A DNA stretch of 64,000 bases from an uncultured Alphaproteobacteria bacterium (GTDB lineage: Bacteria > Pseudomonadota > Alphaproteobacteria > HIMB59). The stretch is taken from assembly GCA_902524245.1 (NCBI GenBank), contig CABZCN010000002.1, positions 62,001 through 126,000 on the forward strand, written 5' to 3'. The notes below the pieces were generated by a model. That model worked only from the letters and a program-made list of their open reading frames with translations, was not told the origin of the DNA and searched no databases. The translations under genes were made by a program, and so were the position numbers. How positions within the stretch are numbered: the first letter of the stretch is position 1; every line of letters starts with the position of its first letter. Below, piece by piece: positions 49,978-58,382 of the stretch.

Positions 49978-51141
49978 ATGTTAGACACAATAGAGCTATC
50001 AAAAAAATTAATATCTTTTGACTCCGTTACACCAGCAAAACAAGATATTTTTGATTTCTTAATTGGAACATTTGAAGAAAATGGTTTTACAACAAAACAA
50101 CTAAATTTTGATGGAGATGGGAGTTATGAAGTAATTAATATCATAGCTACGTATGGTCCAATTAATACAAATGGAAAACATTTTAATTTTTTATGTCATG
50201 TTGATGTAGTGCCTCCTGGTAACTTAGAGGATTGGGACACACCACCATTTGAACCAACAATAAAAGATGGGTTTCTTTATGGTCGTGGATCAGAGGATAT
50301 GAAAGGGTGTACAGCAGCTAGCATGGTAAGCGTCTTTAAATTCATTAAGGAAAATAAAGATTTTAATGGCACAATAAGTTTTATCATAACTGGAGACGAG
50401 GAAGCAGACTCCGTAAATGGTGTAAAGAAGGTCGTACAATGGTTGAAAGAAAATAATATAAAAATAGATGGCTCAATAGCTACTGAGTCATCCTCTGAGA
50501 AAATAATCGGTGATCAGATCAAAGTTGGAAGAAAAGGAGCTGTGGATGTTCAAGTTGAAATTATTGGTAAGCAGGGTCATGCAGCTTATCCTCAACTAGC
50601 TCAAAACCCTCTTCATTGTTTGTCTAAAGTTATCTCTTTTTTTGATGATCAAAAGCTTGATGATGGTTCAGAATACTTTGAACCATCTACTCTTCAATTT
50701 ACTCAGATCAATTTAAATAATAAGGCAAAAAATGTAATACCTGAAAAATTGATAACCGTAGGTGACATGCGCTTTAATGACAACTGGGATCAAGAAAAAA
50801 TACAAAACTATTTTGATAAACACTTGACTAAAATTTGCTCTGAAAATAATTGCGCATATAAATTAAAATTAACTTTTAGAGGTATGCCTTTCCAGTCATT
50901 TAATAACCCATTTACAAAACATTGTATTGAAGCAATAAAAGATGTAACAGGATTAGATGCTAGTCAAGATACCGGAGGTGGGACATCAGATGCTAGATTT
51001 ATGCAAGAGGTCTGCCCTGTTTTTGAATTTGGAACAATTAACAAAACTTTACACAAAGTTAATGAATGTGTTTCTGTAGAGGATCTGCAAACTACTGAAA
51101 AAATATATTTTAAAACATTAGAAAGTTTTTTCAAATCATGA
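49978..51141 (+). CDS. dapE: Succinyl-diaminopimelate desuccinylase
   Basis: DapE removes succinate two steps after DapD. The 387-residue M20 metallopeptidase has the metal-binding FLCHVDVVPPGN, YGRGSEDMKGCTA and ITGDEEADSVNG, and GKQGHAAYPQ in the dimerisation domain, and ends with TGGGTSDARFM. With DapD it shows the succinylase branch. The stop overlaps the peroxiredoxin start by 4 bases (ATGA). Confidence 0.97.
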   Translation: MLDTIELSKKLISFDSVTPAKQDIFDFLIGTFEENGFTTKQLNFDGDGSYEVINIIATYGPINTNGKHFNFLCHVDVVPPGNLEDWDTPPFEPTIKDGFLYGRGSEDMKGCTAASMVSVFKFIKENKDFNGTISFIITGDEEADSVNGVKKVVQWLKENNIKIDGSIATESSSEKIIGDQIKVGRKGAVDVQVEIIGKQGHAAYPQLAQNPLHCLSKVISFFDDQKLDDGSEYFEPSTLQFTQINLNNKAKNVIPEKLITVGDMRFNDNWDQEKIQNYFDKHLTKICSENNCAYKLKLTFRGMPFQSFNNPFTKHCIEAIKDVTGLDASQDTGGGTSDARFMQEVCPVFEFGTINKTLHKVNECVSVEDLQTTEKIYFKTLESFFKS

Positions 51142-51614
51142 AACTAGGAGAACTTATACCAAATGTTAATCTGAGATTAGTGTCTTCTGATGGTACGAAA
51201 GATTTTAATCTACATAATGATTTTAAAAATAAACGAATCCTTGTTATATGCATACCTGGTGCATTCACATCAACATGCCACGTACAACATTTGCCTCCTT
51301 TTATCAATGGAGCAGAAATGATAATTAAAGAAAAAAAATTAGATATGATTTGTTGTATCACAACAAATGATCCATATGTTTTAGATTTGTGGAGAAAAGA
51401 CCTAGGAAAAACTGTTATAAAATTTTTATCAGACGGAAATGAAGAATTTATGAAATTATCAAAACTTAAAAGAGAATATGAAAGTAATTTTATGGGTGAA
51501 AGACTAATTAGGTCTGTGATACTTTTAGAGAATTTAGAAGTAATAAAAATAATTACTGAGGAACCAGGTGAATTCAAAAAAACAAGCTTTGATGAAATTT
51601 TAAAAGTTATCTAA
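51138..51614 (+). CDS. Peroxiredoxin (Prx5-like, one Cys visible at active site)
   Basis: The 158-residue protein has the peroxidatic centre PGAFTSTCHVQHLPPF with C47, close to the Prx5 PGAFTPTCS form. It also has C38 before it and the CCI pair near 74-75, but no evident Prx5 resolving-Cys context. It would reduce peroxides with thiols. It is coupled to dapE by ATGA and overlaps the glycosyltransferase by 15 bases on the opposite strand. Confidence 0.87.
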   Translation: MKLGELIPNVNLRLVSSDGTKDFNLHNDFKNKRILVICIPGAFTSTCHVQHLPPFINGAEMIIKEKKLDMICCITTNDPYVLDLWRKDLGKTVIKFLSDGNEEFMKLSKLKREYESNFMGERLIRSVILLENLEVIKIITEEPGEFKKTSFDEILKVI

Positions 51615-52646
51615 ATATTCTTTTATCTTCTTTTTTGGCTCAAAATTCTTGGCGAATATGTAACTTTTTTTACTATAGCTTTTATACTTTTTGAAAATAT
51701 CAATAATTGATTTGACAAGTTGCTTAGAGTCATTTTCTTTTACAATAATACCATTTAGCCCTATTGACTCTGGGGTGCCCCCACTATTACTGACTATACA
51801 AGGTAATCCAAAAGATGCAGCTTCAACGTTTGATATTCCAAAGCCTTCAATGCTGTCAGGAGTAGTTAAAGTCGGCATAATATGAACACAGGAATTTTTA
51901 AAGATTTTTTCACTAGGGTAATCATGATATATAAAATCTACTTGTTCGCTTAATGAGTGTTTAATTACTAAATCCTTTAATCTCGATAATTCTGGTCCAT
52001 CTCCCAGAATGGCATATTTCAATATCATATTATATTTATTTCTTAATACAGACATCGCTTCAAAAACTAAATGATGCCCTTTTCTGTACTCTAGTCTAGC
52101 TACTGTACATAAATCATATTTTTTTTTTATTTTATTTTTCGAAATCTTTTTTATAAAAGCAGGGTGAATTATTTTATGATTAATTTTTTTCAAACTTTTA
52201 AAATTTTTTATAGCTTTATTTTTGGTAAACTTAGAATTATAAATTACTAAGTCTGCTTTATCTAAAGAATTCAAAATTCTATCTTTATTACTTATTTTTA
52301 ATAATTCATTCCCGTGAGCTAAGCAAATTTTTTTCGCACTTATGGCATGATTAAATGGTTCTAGTGATTTCCAACTATCAAAAAAAATAATATCAATTTT
52401 ATTATTTTTTAAAAAATTCTGAGCAAAACTTAACTTAATTCTCTTTCTAAGAAACTTGATTTGATCAAACCTGTAAATATCAAATTTGCATTTATTATCA
52501 AAACCTGAGGAGAAGAACTTAGATCCATCAGAGAGAACTGTTACTTTATTTCGCGCGTTAAATGCATGTTGAGCTATATTTGTCATTACAGATTCAATGC
52601 CGCCTACTTTTGGAGCAAAACATTGTGTATATATGAGAATGTTAAT
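51600..52646 (-). CDS. Glycosyltransferase family 4, with probable ATT start
   Basis: The protein transfers sugars from nucleotide donors, probably to an envelope glycan. The C-terminal half has VARLEYRKGHHLVFEA, AILGDGPELSRL and the donor-binding EGFGISNVEAASFGLPCIVS, then SNSGGTPE. The first ATG (52586) would cut off the conserved N-terminal strand. Twenty upstream codons, in frame, encode ILIYTQCFAPKVGGIESV, the normal GT4 opening. They begin at ATT (52646), which overlaps the truA stop as ATTAA with AGGAG 6 to 8 bases upstream. The gene thus has about 348 residues. Confidence 0.85.
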   Translation of the reverse strand: MNILIYTQCFAPKVGGIESVMTNIAQHAFNARNKVTVLSDGSKFFSSGFDNKCKFDIYRFDQIKFLRKRIKLSFAQNFLKNNKIDIIFFDSWKSLEPFNHAISAKKICLAHGNELLKISNKDRILNSLDKADLVIYNSKFTKNKAIKNFKSLKKINHKIIHPAFIKKISKNKIKKKYDLCTVARLEYRKGHHLVFEAMSVLRNKYNMILKYAILGDGPELSRLKDLVIKHSLSEQVDFIYHDYPSEKIFKNSCVHIMPTLTTPDSIEGFGISNVEAASFGLPCIVSNSGGTPESIGLNGIIVKENDSKQLVKSIIDIFKKYKSYSKKSYIFAKNFEPKKKIKEYLDNF

Positions 52647-53379
52647 AAGATATCTCCTTTAAAATCAATCCTTTTGAGGGGACTGTTGGTCCGGCTAGCC
52701 TTCTATCCCTAGCTTCAATTAATTCATTTATCCAATTGGTATTTTTATTTTTTAATCCAACTTCCAATAGAGATCCAACCATTATTCTAATCTGTTGATA
52801 AAGGAAGGACTGTGCCTTAAATACGAAAATAATTTTATTACCTTTAACTTCAATTGATGCATTGTTAATGGTTCTAAGTGGTTTGTTAGCTTGACACCCT
52901 TGTGCTCTAAACGAAGAAAAATCGTGTTTACCAATAAACGACTTCATAGCATCTTGCATTGACTCTAAATCTAAAGGTTGACGAATGTGTATACTAAAAT
53001 CATCCTCAATGACTGATGGGGCTAGACAATTAAAAACTTGGTAATTATAAATCTTATTTTTAGCAGTAAAACGAGCATTAAATTTATCATCAACATTTTC
53101 AACTTTGGTGACTCTAATCTTTTCAGTCCCGAGGTGAAAATTAATTCCATTTAAAATTTGATAGTCATCAAATTTTTTTTCTAACTCAAAATTGGCACAT
53201 TGTCCAATAGCGTGAACACCTGCATCTGTTCTTCCAGCGCCTTGAATAGTTTTTTTTTCACCAGAGAATTTAAATATTGCTTTTTCTATTTCACCTTGCA
53301 CAGTTTTTTTATTTTTTTGGTATTGCCAACCACAATATGGTAACCCATGATATTCAATTGTAAGTTTTATATTAGTCAT
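52642..53379 (-). CDS. truA: tRNA pseudouridine(38-40) synthase TruA
   Basis: TruA modifies the anticodon arm of tRNA. The 245 residues have the catalytic GAGRTDAGVHAIGQ near 45-58, IEYHGLPYCGWQYQKN at the start and FLYQQIRIMVGSLLEVG near the end. It overlaps the fmt stop by 8 bases. The end of its coding sequence doubles as the ribosome-binding site of the glycosyltransferase. Confidence 0.97.
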   Translation of the reverse strand: MTNIKLTIEYHGLPYCGWQYQKNKKTVQGEIEKAIFKFSGEKKTIQGAGRTDAGVHAIGQCANFELEKKFDDYQILNGINFHLGTEKIRVTKVENVDDKFNARFTAKNKIYNYQVFNCLAPSVIEDDFSIHIRQPLDLESMQDAMKSFIGKHDFSSFRAQGCQANKPLRTINNASIEVKGNKIIFVFKAQSFLYQQIRIMVGSLLEVGLKNKNTNWINELIEARDRRLAGPTVPSKGLILKEISY

Positions 53380-54301
53380 TATCGATAATTGTATTTAATT
53401 GAAATTGATTATTTCCTAAAACAAATTCTTTAATGTCTAATGGTTTCTTTCCTTCAGCTTGAATTTCTAAAATATCTAGACTGTTATTTTTACATGCAAT
53501 AGTCAGAGGTAAATTAATTATCTTACCCTTATCATCTTGTAAGTTAGAAATTTTTGCTTTTAAAATTTTAAATCTCTGACCCTTATGTTTAAACCACATT
53601 GCTGGAGATGGGTAAAATGCTCTTACTTTTTTTTCAATAATGTTTGCAGATAATCCCCAATCTACTTGTGTTTCAAATTTGTCTATTTTTCTTGCATATG
53701 TAGATTGTGAATGATCTTGTTCTTTTAATTGGATTTGACCTAAAAAATATTTTTTTAACGTGTTATATAATAATGAGCAAGAGTCATGACTAATTTGATC
53801 AATTAATTGTTTACCATCAGTTAATTCATTAATTTCTATATTCTGCTGGGCTAAAATAGGACCTTCATCAATTTTATCGTTCATTTTGATAATACTGATA
53901 CCTGTCTCTTTATCATTATTTTCAATGGCTCTTTGAACGGGTGCTGCTCCTCTCCATCTTGGAAGAAGCGAGGCATGTATATTAATAAAACCATTTAAAG
54001 GGGTGTTTAACCAATTTAGTGGAACTATTTTCCCATAAGCAAAAAGTATTGCTAGGTCAGGCTTTAATGATTGAAATTCCATGAGAGATTTATCATCAAG
54101 TATTTTGGGAGTAAAAACAGGTAGAAGTTGACTCTCTGCCCATTGTTGAACTGGTGTATTATATTTTTGTTGTCCTCTAAATTTTTTTTTTGGCTCTTGT
54201 GTATAAATCCCCACTACATCATACCCACCAAGATAGAGGGTCTTTAAAGGAGGAAGAGAGAATTCTGGTGAACCAAAATAAACTACACGTTGTTTTTTCA
54301 T
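53372..54301 (-). CDS. fmt: Methionyl-tRNA formyltransferase
   Basis: Fmt formylates initiator Met-tRNA. The 309 residues have VVYFGSPEFSLPPL at the start, NIHASLLPRWRGAAPVQRAI near 110-129 with the conserved His, GISIIKM and a C-terminal tRNA-binding domain (KVRAFYPSPAMWF). The start is adjacent to the def stop. Confidence 0.97.
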   Translation of the reverse strand: MKKQRVVYFGSPEFSLPPLKTLYLGGYDVVGIYTQEPKKKFRGQQKYNTPVQQWAESQLLPVFTPKILDDKSLMEFQSLKPDLAILFAYGKIVPLNWLNTPLNGFINIHASLLPRWRGAAPVQRAIENNDKETGISIIKMNDKIDEGPILAQQNIEINELTDGKQLIDQISHDSCSLLYNTLKKYFLGQIQLKEQDHSQSTYARKIDKFETQVDWGLSANIIEKKVRAFYPSPAMWFKHKGQRFKILKAKISNLQDDKGKIINLPLTIACKNNSLDILEIQAEGKKPLDIKEFVLGNNQFQLNTIIDND

Positions 54302-54814
54302 TTAAATTATTTCTTTTTCTTTTTTATACTTTCTCATCTTTCTAATAATCACATCTCTTTTTAAACGACTCAAATGATCGACGAATAAAATACCGTTTAA
54401 GTGATCCAATTCATGTTGTATTATCCTCGACTCAAAACCTTTAAATGTAGAGATTTTTTTTGAGTTGTCTTCATCAAGATACTCTATCTTAATTTTTTCA
54501 GGACGGTCTATTTCTGCAAAATGTTCTGGAAAAGATAAACAACCCTCTTCATATGGTACTTTATTTTCATGTAGCGATATAATTTTAGGGTTTATCATTG
54601 TGATAGGTTTTTTTTCTTCATCTCTAGAGCCCGCATCAAGAACAAATATGCGAATATTTAAACCTATCTGTGGAGCAGCTAAACCAACTCCATTTGCAGA
54701 ATACATAATCTCATACATTTGTTTAATAAGTTCTCTATGATGATTGTCTACTTGAGGTAAAGGTACACTTTCTTTTTTTAAAATAGGATCAGGTGCATAA
54801 ATAAGCTTCAACAT
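54302..54814 (-). CDS. def: Peptide deformylase
   Basis: Def removes the N-formyl group. The 170-residue type 1 enzyme has the three motifs GVGLAAPQIG near 43-52, EEGCLSFPE near 90-98 and QHELDHLNG near 131-139 with the HExxH metal site. It leads the def-fmt-truA-glycosyltransferase run. Confidence 0.97.
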   Translation of the reverse strand: MLKLIYAPDPILKKESVPLPQVDNHHRELIKQMYEIMYSANGVGLAAPQIGLNIRIFVLDAGSRDEEKKPITMINPKIISLHENKVPYEEGCLSFPEHFAEIDRPEKIKIEYLDEDNSKKISTFKGFESRIIQHELDHLNGILFVDHLSRLKRDVIIRKMRKYKKEKEII

Positions 54815-54885
54815 GGAATTTAATATAGTTTATACAGTTATCAGAGACAATAAATCAAACTTTTAGAGTGTTACTTAAGATTAAA

Positions 54886-55482
54886 TTAGCTTAAGTTTTT
54901 ACGTGACTCTAAAGCTGCCCCTAAGGTATTATCATCTAAATAATGAATCTCACTTCCTACTGGAACACCGTATGCGAGTTGCGTAATTTTAATATTTTGA
55001 TTTTCTAGATTATCTTTTATTACTAAAGCTGTAGTTTGCCCTTCAATTGTTGCACTTAATGCTAGAATAATTTCTTGTACTTGATTGTTTATAATTCTTT
55101 CTTTGAGTTTATTTAAATTTAAATCCTGTTCAGTAAAATTTTTTGAGGCTGATAAAAGCCCACCAATAACATGATAAAGGCCTTTATGATATCCTGATCT
55201 TTCAAAAGCCCATACATCAGCCATATCTTCAACAATACATATTGTGGTTTTTGATCTATTTTCTGAAGAGCAAATTTTACATGGAACAATGACATCTAAT
55301 ATTCCACAACTAGTACACTTTTTTACAACAGATGCCGTCTCCTTTATACTTTCTCCTAAAGGTAGCATTAGTTCTTGTTTATTTTTTATCAAATATAAAG
55401 CTATTCTTTGCGCAGAGCGTTGACCAATTCCAGGTAACCTAGAAATTAAATTAATAAATTTTTGAAGTTCGTCTTGTGACAA
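54886..55482 (-). CDS. recR: Recombination mediator RecR
   Basis: RecR acts with RecF/RecO to load RecA at gaps. The 198 residues show the HhH region RLPGIGQRSAQRIALYL, a four-Cys zinc site (CTSCG and CKICSS) and the Toprim domain with CIVEDMADVWAFERSG and YHVIGGLLS. The gene is one base after ebfC. Confidence 0.96.
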   Translation of the reverse strand: MSQDELQKFINLISRLPGIGQRSAQRIALYLIKNKQELMLPLGESIKETASVVKKCTSCGILDVIVPCKICSSENRSKTTICIVEDMADVWAFERSGYHKGLYHVIGGLLSASKNFTEQDLNLNKLKERIINNQVQEIILALSATIEGQTTALVIKDNLENQNIKITQLAYGVPVGSEIHYLDDNTLGAALESRKNLS

Positions 55483-55483
55483 T

Positions 55484-55810
55484 TTAAAAAGGCATCTTCA
55501 TTCCTGGAGGTAATGGTAATCCACCAGTTATTTTTTTCATTTCTTCAGCTGACATTTCCTCGACTTTTTCTTTCGCTTGATTAAGTGCCGCTTTAATTAA
55601 ATCCTCCAGTACCTCTTTTTCATCAGAAGACAACAGTGATGAATCTATGTCAATTGATTGAACAATTTGTTTACCATTCATTATAACTTTAACCATTCCT
55701 CCTCCGGACTCAGCCTCAACGGTTTTATTTTCAAGCTCCTTTTGCATTTCTTGCATTTTGGCTTGCATTTCTTGGACTTTTTTCATCATACCGCCCATAT
55801 TACCCATCAT
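55484..55810 (-). CDS. ebfC: Nucleoid-associated protein EbfC/YbaB
   Basis: The protein forms DNA-binding dimers and is usually encoded between dnaX and recR. It has the Met/Gln-rich helix KKVQEMQAKMQEMQKELEN and the GLPLPPGMKMPF end. Several in-frame starts exist: GTG 55819, ATG 55816, 55810 and 55807. A perfect GAGGTGAT ribosome-binding site favours 55810, giving about 108 residues. Confidence 0.93.
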   Translation of the reverse strand: MMGNMGGMMKKVQEMQAKMQEMQKELENKTVEAESGGGMVKVIMNGKQIVQSIDIDSSLLSSDEKEVLEDLIKAALNQAKEKVEEMSAEEMKKITGGLPLPPGMKMPF

Positions 55811-57404
55811 TTCCATCACCTCTTTCTAATTCTTCAATATCTATAATCTTTGCATTAGGAAATTTAGCAAGAACTTTTTTAAATTCATCAGTCTTCATCT
55901 CCTGTTCAATTAATTCTTTTTTATATAGAGACTTAATTTTCTCTAAAGTTGTTATTTCTGTTTTAAGTGCCATTTCGATTTTATAATCATTTTCCAAATT
56001 TTTGTGTAATTCTTCGCTTCCGTTAAAATTTTTGTCGGAAACATTCAGTCGTAATATTTTATTTTTCTCTGAAAAATCAATTATTTCAACATTTTCGATA
56101 ATAATACCTGCCATAAGAGGTGAGAAATTTTTTCCATAAAATTGAAAAAATTTCTGATGAATATCAATTTTTTCTTTTAAAGAAATTGGCAATATTTGTT
56201 CAACTTTGTTTTGAATTACTTGATCAATATTGGGAGAGGATTGAACTATGCTCTGATTTATTTCAGACTTTTTTTTTTCTTTTAAGTCTGTTGATTCATT
56301 ATCATTTAACAAGAAAGCACACCTAAGCATTACCATTTCTAAAGTTGCATGAGGTTGAGGCGAGATTTTAATTTCATCATAGCCCTTCATTAGACTTTGC
56401 CAAAAAATATTTAACTTGCCGTTATCAAATTGGATAACATAGGATGCAAAATTTTTATCTTCTTCAGTTAATAATTCATCCTTAATGAGCTCTTGATTTA
56501 TTTTTAATTTGCATGACCAATTTATTATATTCATCATATCTTCAATAATTTTAGAGGTCTCTGAACCTCTTTGATACATATCGTCAAGCATAGAAATTAA
56601 CTTTGATAAATTATTATCAAATATACATCTTGATAGTTCATATAAATCACTTTGCCTTGCAAAACCTAGCATGTTTACAATTTCTTCAACTTGAATTTCT
56701 TTTTGTGATTTAAATATATTAGCTTGATCTAATATACTTAAGGAGTCCCTTACTGAACCATCACTAGCTTTAACTATTAAATTTAATGCCTCATTAGAAA
56801 TTGTTATATCCTCTTTTTTGGCAATGCTTCTAAGAAAATCAGATAGAGTCTTCTTCTCGACTCGTCTTAAATCAAACCTTTGACATCTTGAGAGAATGGT
56901 AATAGGCACTTTAGAAATCTCAGTAGTTGCAAATATAAATTTTGAGTGAGGAGGTGGCTCTTCCAAAGTTTTAAGAAGAGCATTAAATGCACTTTTCGAC
57001 AACATGTGCACCTCATCGACTATGTAAACTTTGTATTTTCCTAAAACAGGATTATATTTTACATTTTCTATAATCTCTCTAGCATTTTCAACACTTGTAT
57101 TTGATGCTGCATCAATTTCTATAACATCTGGGTGTCTATCTTCAGTAATGGCTTTTGCTTGTTCACAATTGATTAAATCAGGATTATTATTTTTATCAAA
57201 AACTGTACAGTTCAACATTTTTGCAACAATTCTTGCTGCTGTTGTTTTGCCTACTCCACGTATACCTGTAAAAATATATGCATTAGGAATTTTATTTTGC
57301 TCTATTGATTTTTTAATAGTCTCAACTAAATACTCTTGACCAATTAGATCTTGGAAATTTAAAGGTCTATATTTTAGTGCAAGAATATTCGATTGATGTT
57401 TCAT
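55800..57404 (-). CDS. dnaX: DNA polymerase III subunits gamma/tau
   Basis: DnaX is the clamp-loader ATPase. The 534-residue tau frame has FTGIRGVGKTTAARIVAKML (Walker A), EIDAASNTSVENAREI, VYIVDEVHMLSKSAFNALLK (Walker B) and LSRCQRFDLRRV (sensor 1). The four zinc-binding cysteines of E. coli are reduced to two, as in other Alphaproteobacteria. Domain III ends near residue 365, and a run of 10 A follows at codons 376-379. The overlap with ebfC is 11 bases. The SRP RNA gene is directly upstream. Confidence 0.97.
   Translation of the reverse strand: MKHQSNILALKYRPLNFQDLIGQEYLVETIKKSIEQNKIPNAYIFTGIRGVGKTTAARIVAKMLNCTVFDKNNNPDLINCEQAKAITEDRHPDVIEIDAASNTSVENAREIIENVKYNPVLGKYKVYIVDEVHMLSKSAFNALLKTLEEPPPHSKFIFATTEISKVPITILSRCQRFDLRRVEKKTLSDFLRSIAKKEDITISNEALNLIVKASDGSVRDSLSILDQANIFKSQKEIQVEEIVNMLGFARQSDLYELSRCIFDNNLSKLISMLDDMYQRGSETSKIIEDMMNIINWSCKLKINQELIKDELLTEEDKNFASYVIQFDNGKLNIFWQSLMKGYDEIKISPQPHATLEMVMLRCAFLLNDNESTDLKEKKKSEINQSIVQSSPNIDQVIQNKVEQILPISLKEKIDIHQKFFQFYGKNFSPLMAGIIIENVEIIDFSEKNKILRLNVSDKNFNGSEELHKNLENDYKIEMALKTEITTLEKIKSLYKKELIEQEMKTDEFKKVLAKFPNAKIIDIEELERGDGNDG
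56269..56278 (-). other. dnaX: A10 run in dnaX, candidate slippage site for gamma
   Basis: The coding strand reads G, ten A, G at codons 376-379. Gain of one A, or -1 ribosomal slippage, leads to TGA at 56263-56265 after about 380 residues. Loss of one A leads to TAA at 56258-56260. Either product would end just after domain III, as gamma does. Polymerase slippage on A runs makes gamma in Thermus; whether it happens here is inference. Confidence 0.45.
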
Positions 57405-57417
57405 AATGGACTCAAAA

Positions 57418-57505
57418 GAGAATTACACGACCCAACCCCTTATGTTACGGCTGCTTTCTTTCGAACCTGACCGGATTGGCATAAAAAGTTGCCCATGTAA
57501 TTCTC
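57418..57505 (-). ncRNA. ffs: Signal recognition particle RNA (4.5S-type)
   Basis: The minus strand carries the SRP hairpin core GGTCAGGTTCGAAAGAAAGC followed by AGCC, matching the conserved 4.5S core. The terminal arms GAGAATTACA and TGTAATTCTC form a perfect 10-bp stem, giving an RNA of about 88 bases without an Alu domain. The tetraloop is GAAA instead of GGAA, with TTC/GAA closing pairs replacing TCC/GGA, a compensated change. Location next to dnaX is common in Proteobacteria. Confidence 0.93.
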
Positions 57506-57512
57506 AAATTAT

Positions 57513-57541
57513 CTTATAACAGTATTAAGAAGAAATATGAA
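57513..57541 (-). promoter_or_regulatory. ffs: Candidate promoter of the SRP RNA
   Basis: TATAAG at 57513-57518 lies 7 bases ahead of the predicted RNA start at 57505. TTCATA at 57536-57541 is a 4-of-6 match to -35 with a 17-base spacer. The site is in the short gap after pheA. Confidence 0.5.
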
Positions 57542-57542
57542 G

Positions 57543-58382
57543 TTATTGTCTTACTCTATATGGAGATTTTTCAAAAACTCCTAATTTCCTAACCTTTGAA
57601 CAATAATGATACATATCATCAAGTGCAAATTTAGTGTTTTGTTTTTCTGGATGCCCTTCAATTTCACAATAAAATTGTGTAATTACAAAATCAGCCCCAT
57701 AATTGTAACTCTCGAGTTTAATCATGTTAACGTTATTTGTTGCAAATCCCCCCATTACTTTAAATAAAGAACCTGGTGTGTTTTTCACTGAGAATAAAAA
57801 GGATGATATATATGTTTTAGTCTCATCAAAATTAAAGTTTTCATTTTTGGACATTATATAAAATCTTGTGATATTGTTTACAGAGTTTGCAAAATTGTCA
57901 TCGATAACTTTTAAGTCATAGATTTTTCCTGCCAAACTTGAAGCAATCGCAGCAGTGTCTATTATTTTTTCATCTTGGATTTTTTTTGCTGAACCTGCTG
58001 TATCAGCCCCGATCAAAATATTTAAATCTAATTTTTGAATTTTATCACTACATTGTGCTAAAGCCTGTTCATGACTGATAATATTTTTGATATTTTCAAT
58101 TTTACTGTTTGGGTGAATTAAGAGCTTGTGTTCAACTTTTTGAAAGTGTTCAAAATTAATATGCAAATTAGATTTTGGTATCAATCGATGAATGTCAGCT
58201 ACTCGCCCTGCTGCAGAATTTTCAATAGGTATCATTGCATAATCCACATTTCCAATTTCAGCCTCGTTTAAAGCAATTTCAAATGTTTTACAAGGTACCG
58301 GCTCTGCTCCAGGGAAGAACTCCTGAACTGCAAGATGACTATATGCTCCCTCGACTCCCTGAAAAGATATTTTTTTATTCAT
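57543..58382 (-). CDS. pheA: Prephenate dehydratase
   Basis: PheA converts prephenate to phenylpyruvate. The 279-residue protein has FQGVEGAYSHLAVQEFFP, NSAAGRVADIHRLI, the catalytic NNITRFYIM near 166-174 and an ACT domain near 190-270 for Phe feedback. The ESYNYG segment stands in place of the usual ESRP. No chorismate mutase is fused. The start overlaps kdsB by ATGA. Confidence 0.95.
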   Translation of the reverse strand: MNKKISFQGVEGAYSHLAVQEFFPGAEPVPCKTFEIALNEAEIGNVDYAMIPIENSAAGRVADIHRLIPKSNLHINFEHFQKVEHKLLIHPNSKIENIKNIISHEQALAQCSDKIQKLDLNILIGADTAGSAKKIQDEKIIDTAAIASSLAGKIYDLKVIDDNFANSVNNITRFYIMSKNENFNFDETKTYISSFLFSVKNTPGSLFKVMGGFATNNVNMIKLESYNYGADFVITQFYCEIEGHPEKQNTKFALDDMYHYCSKVRKLGVFEKSPYRVRQ

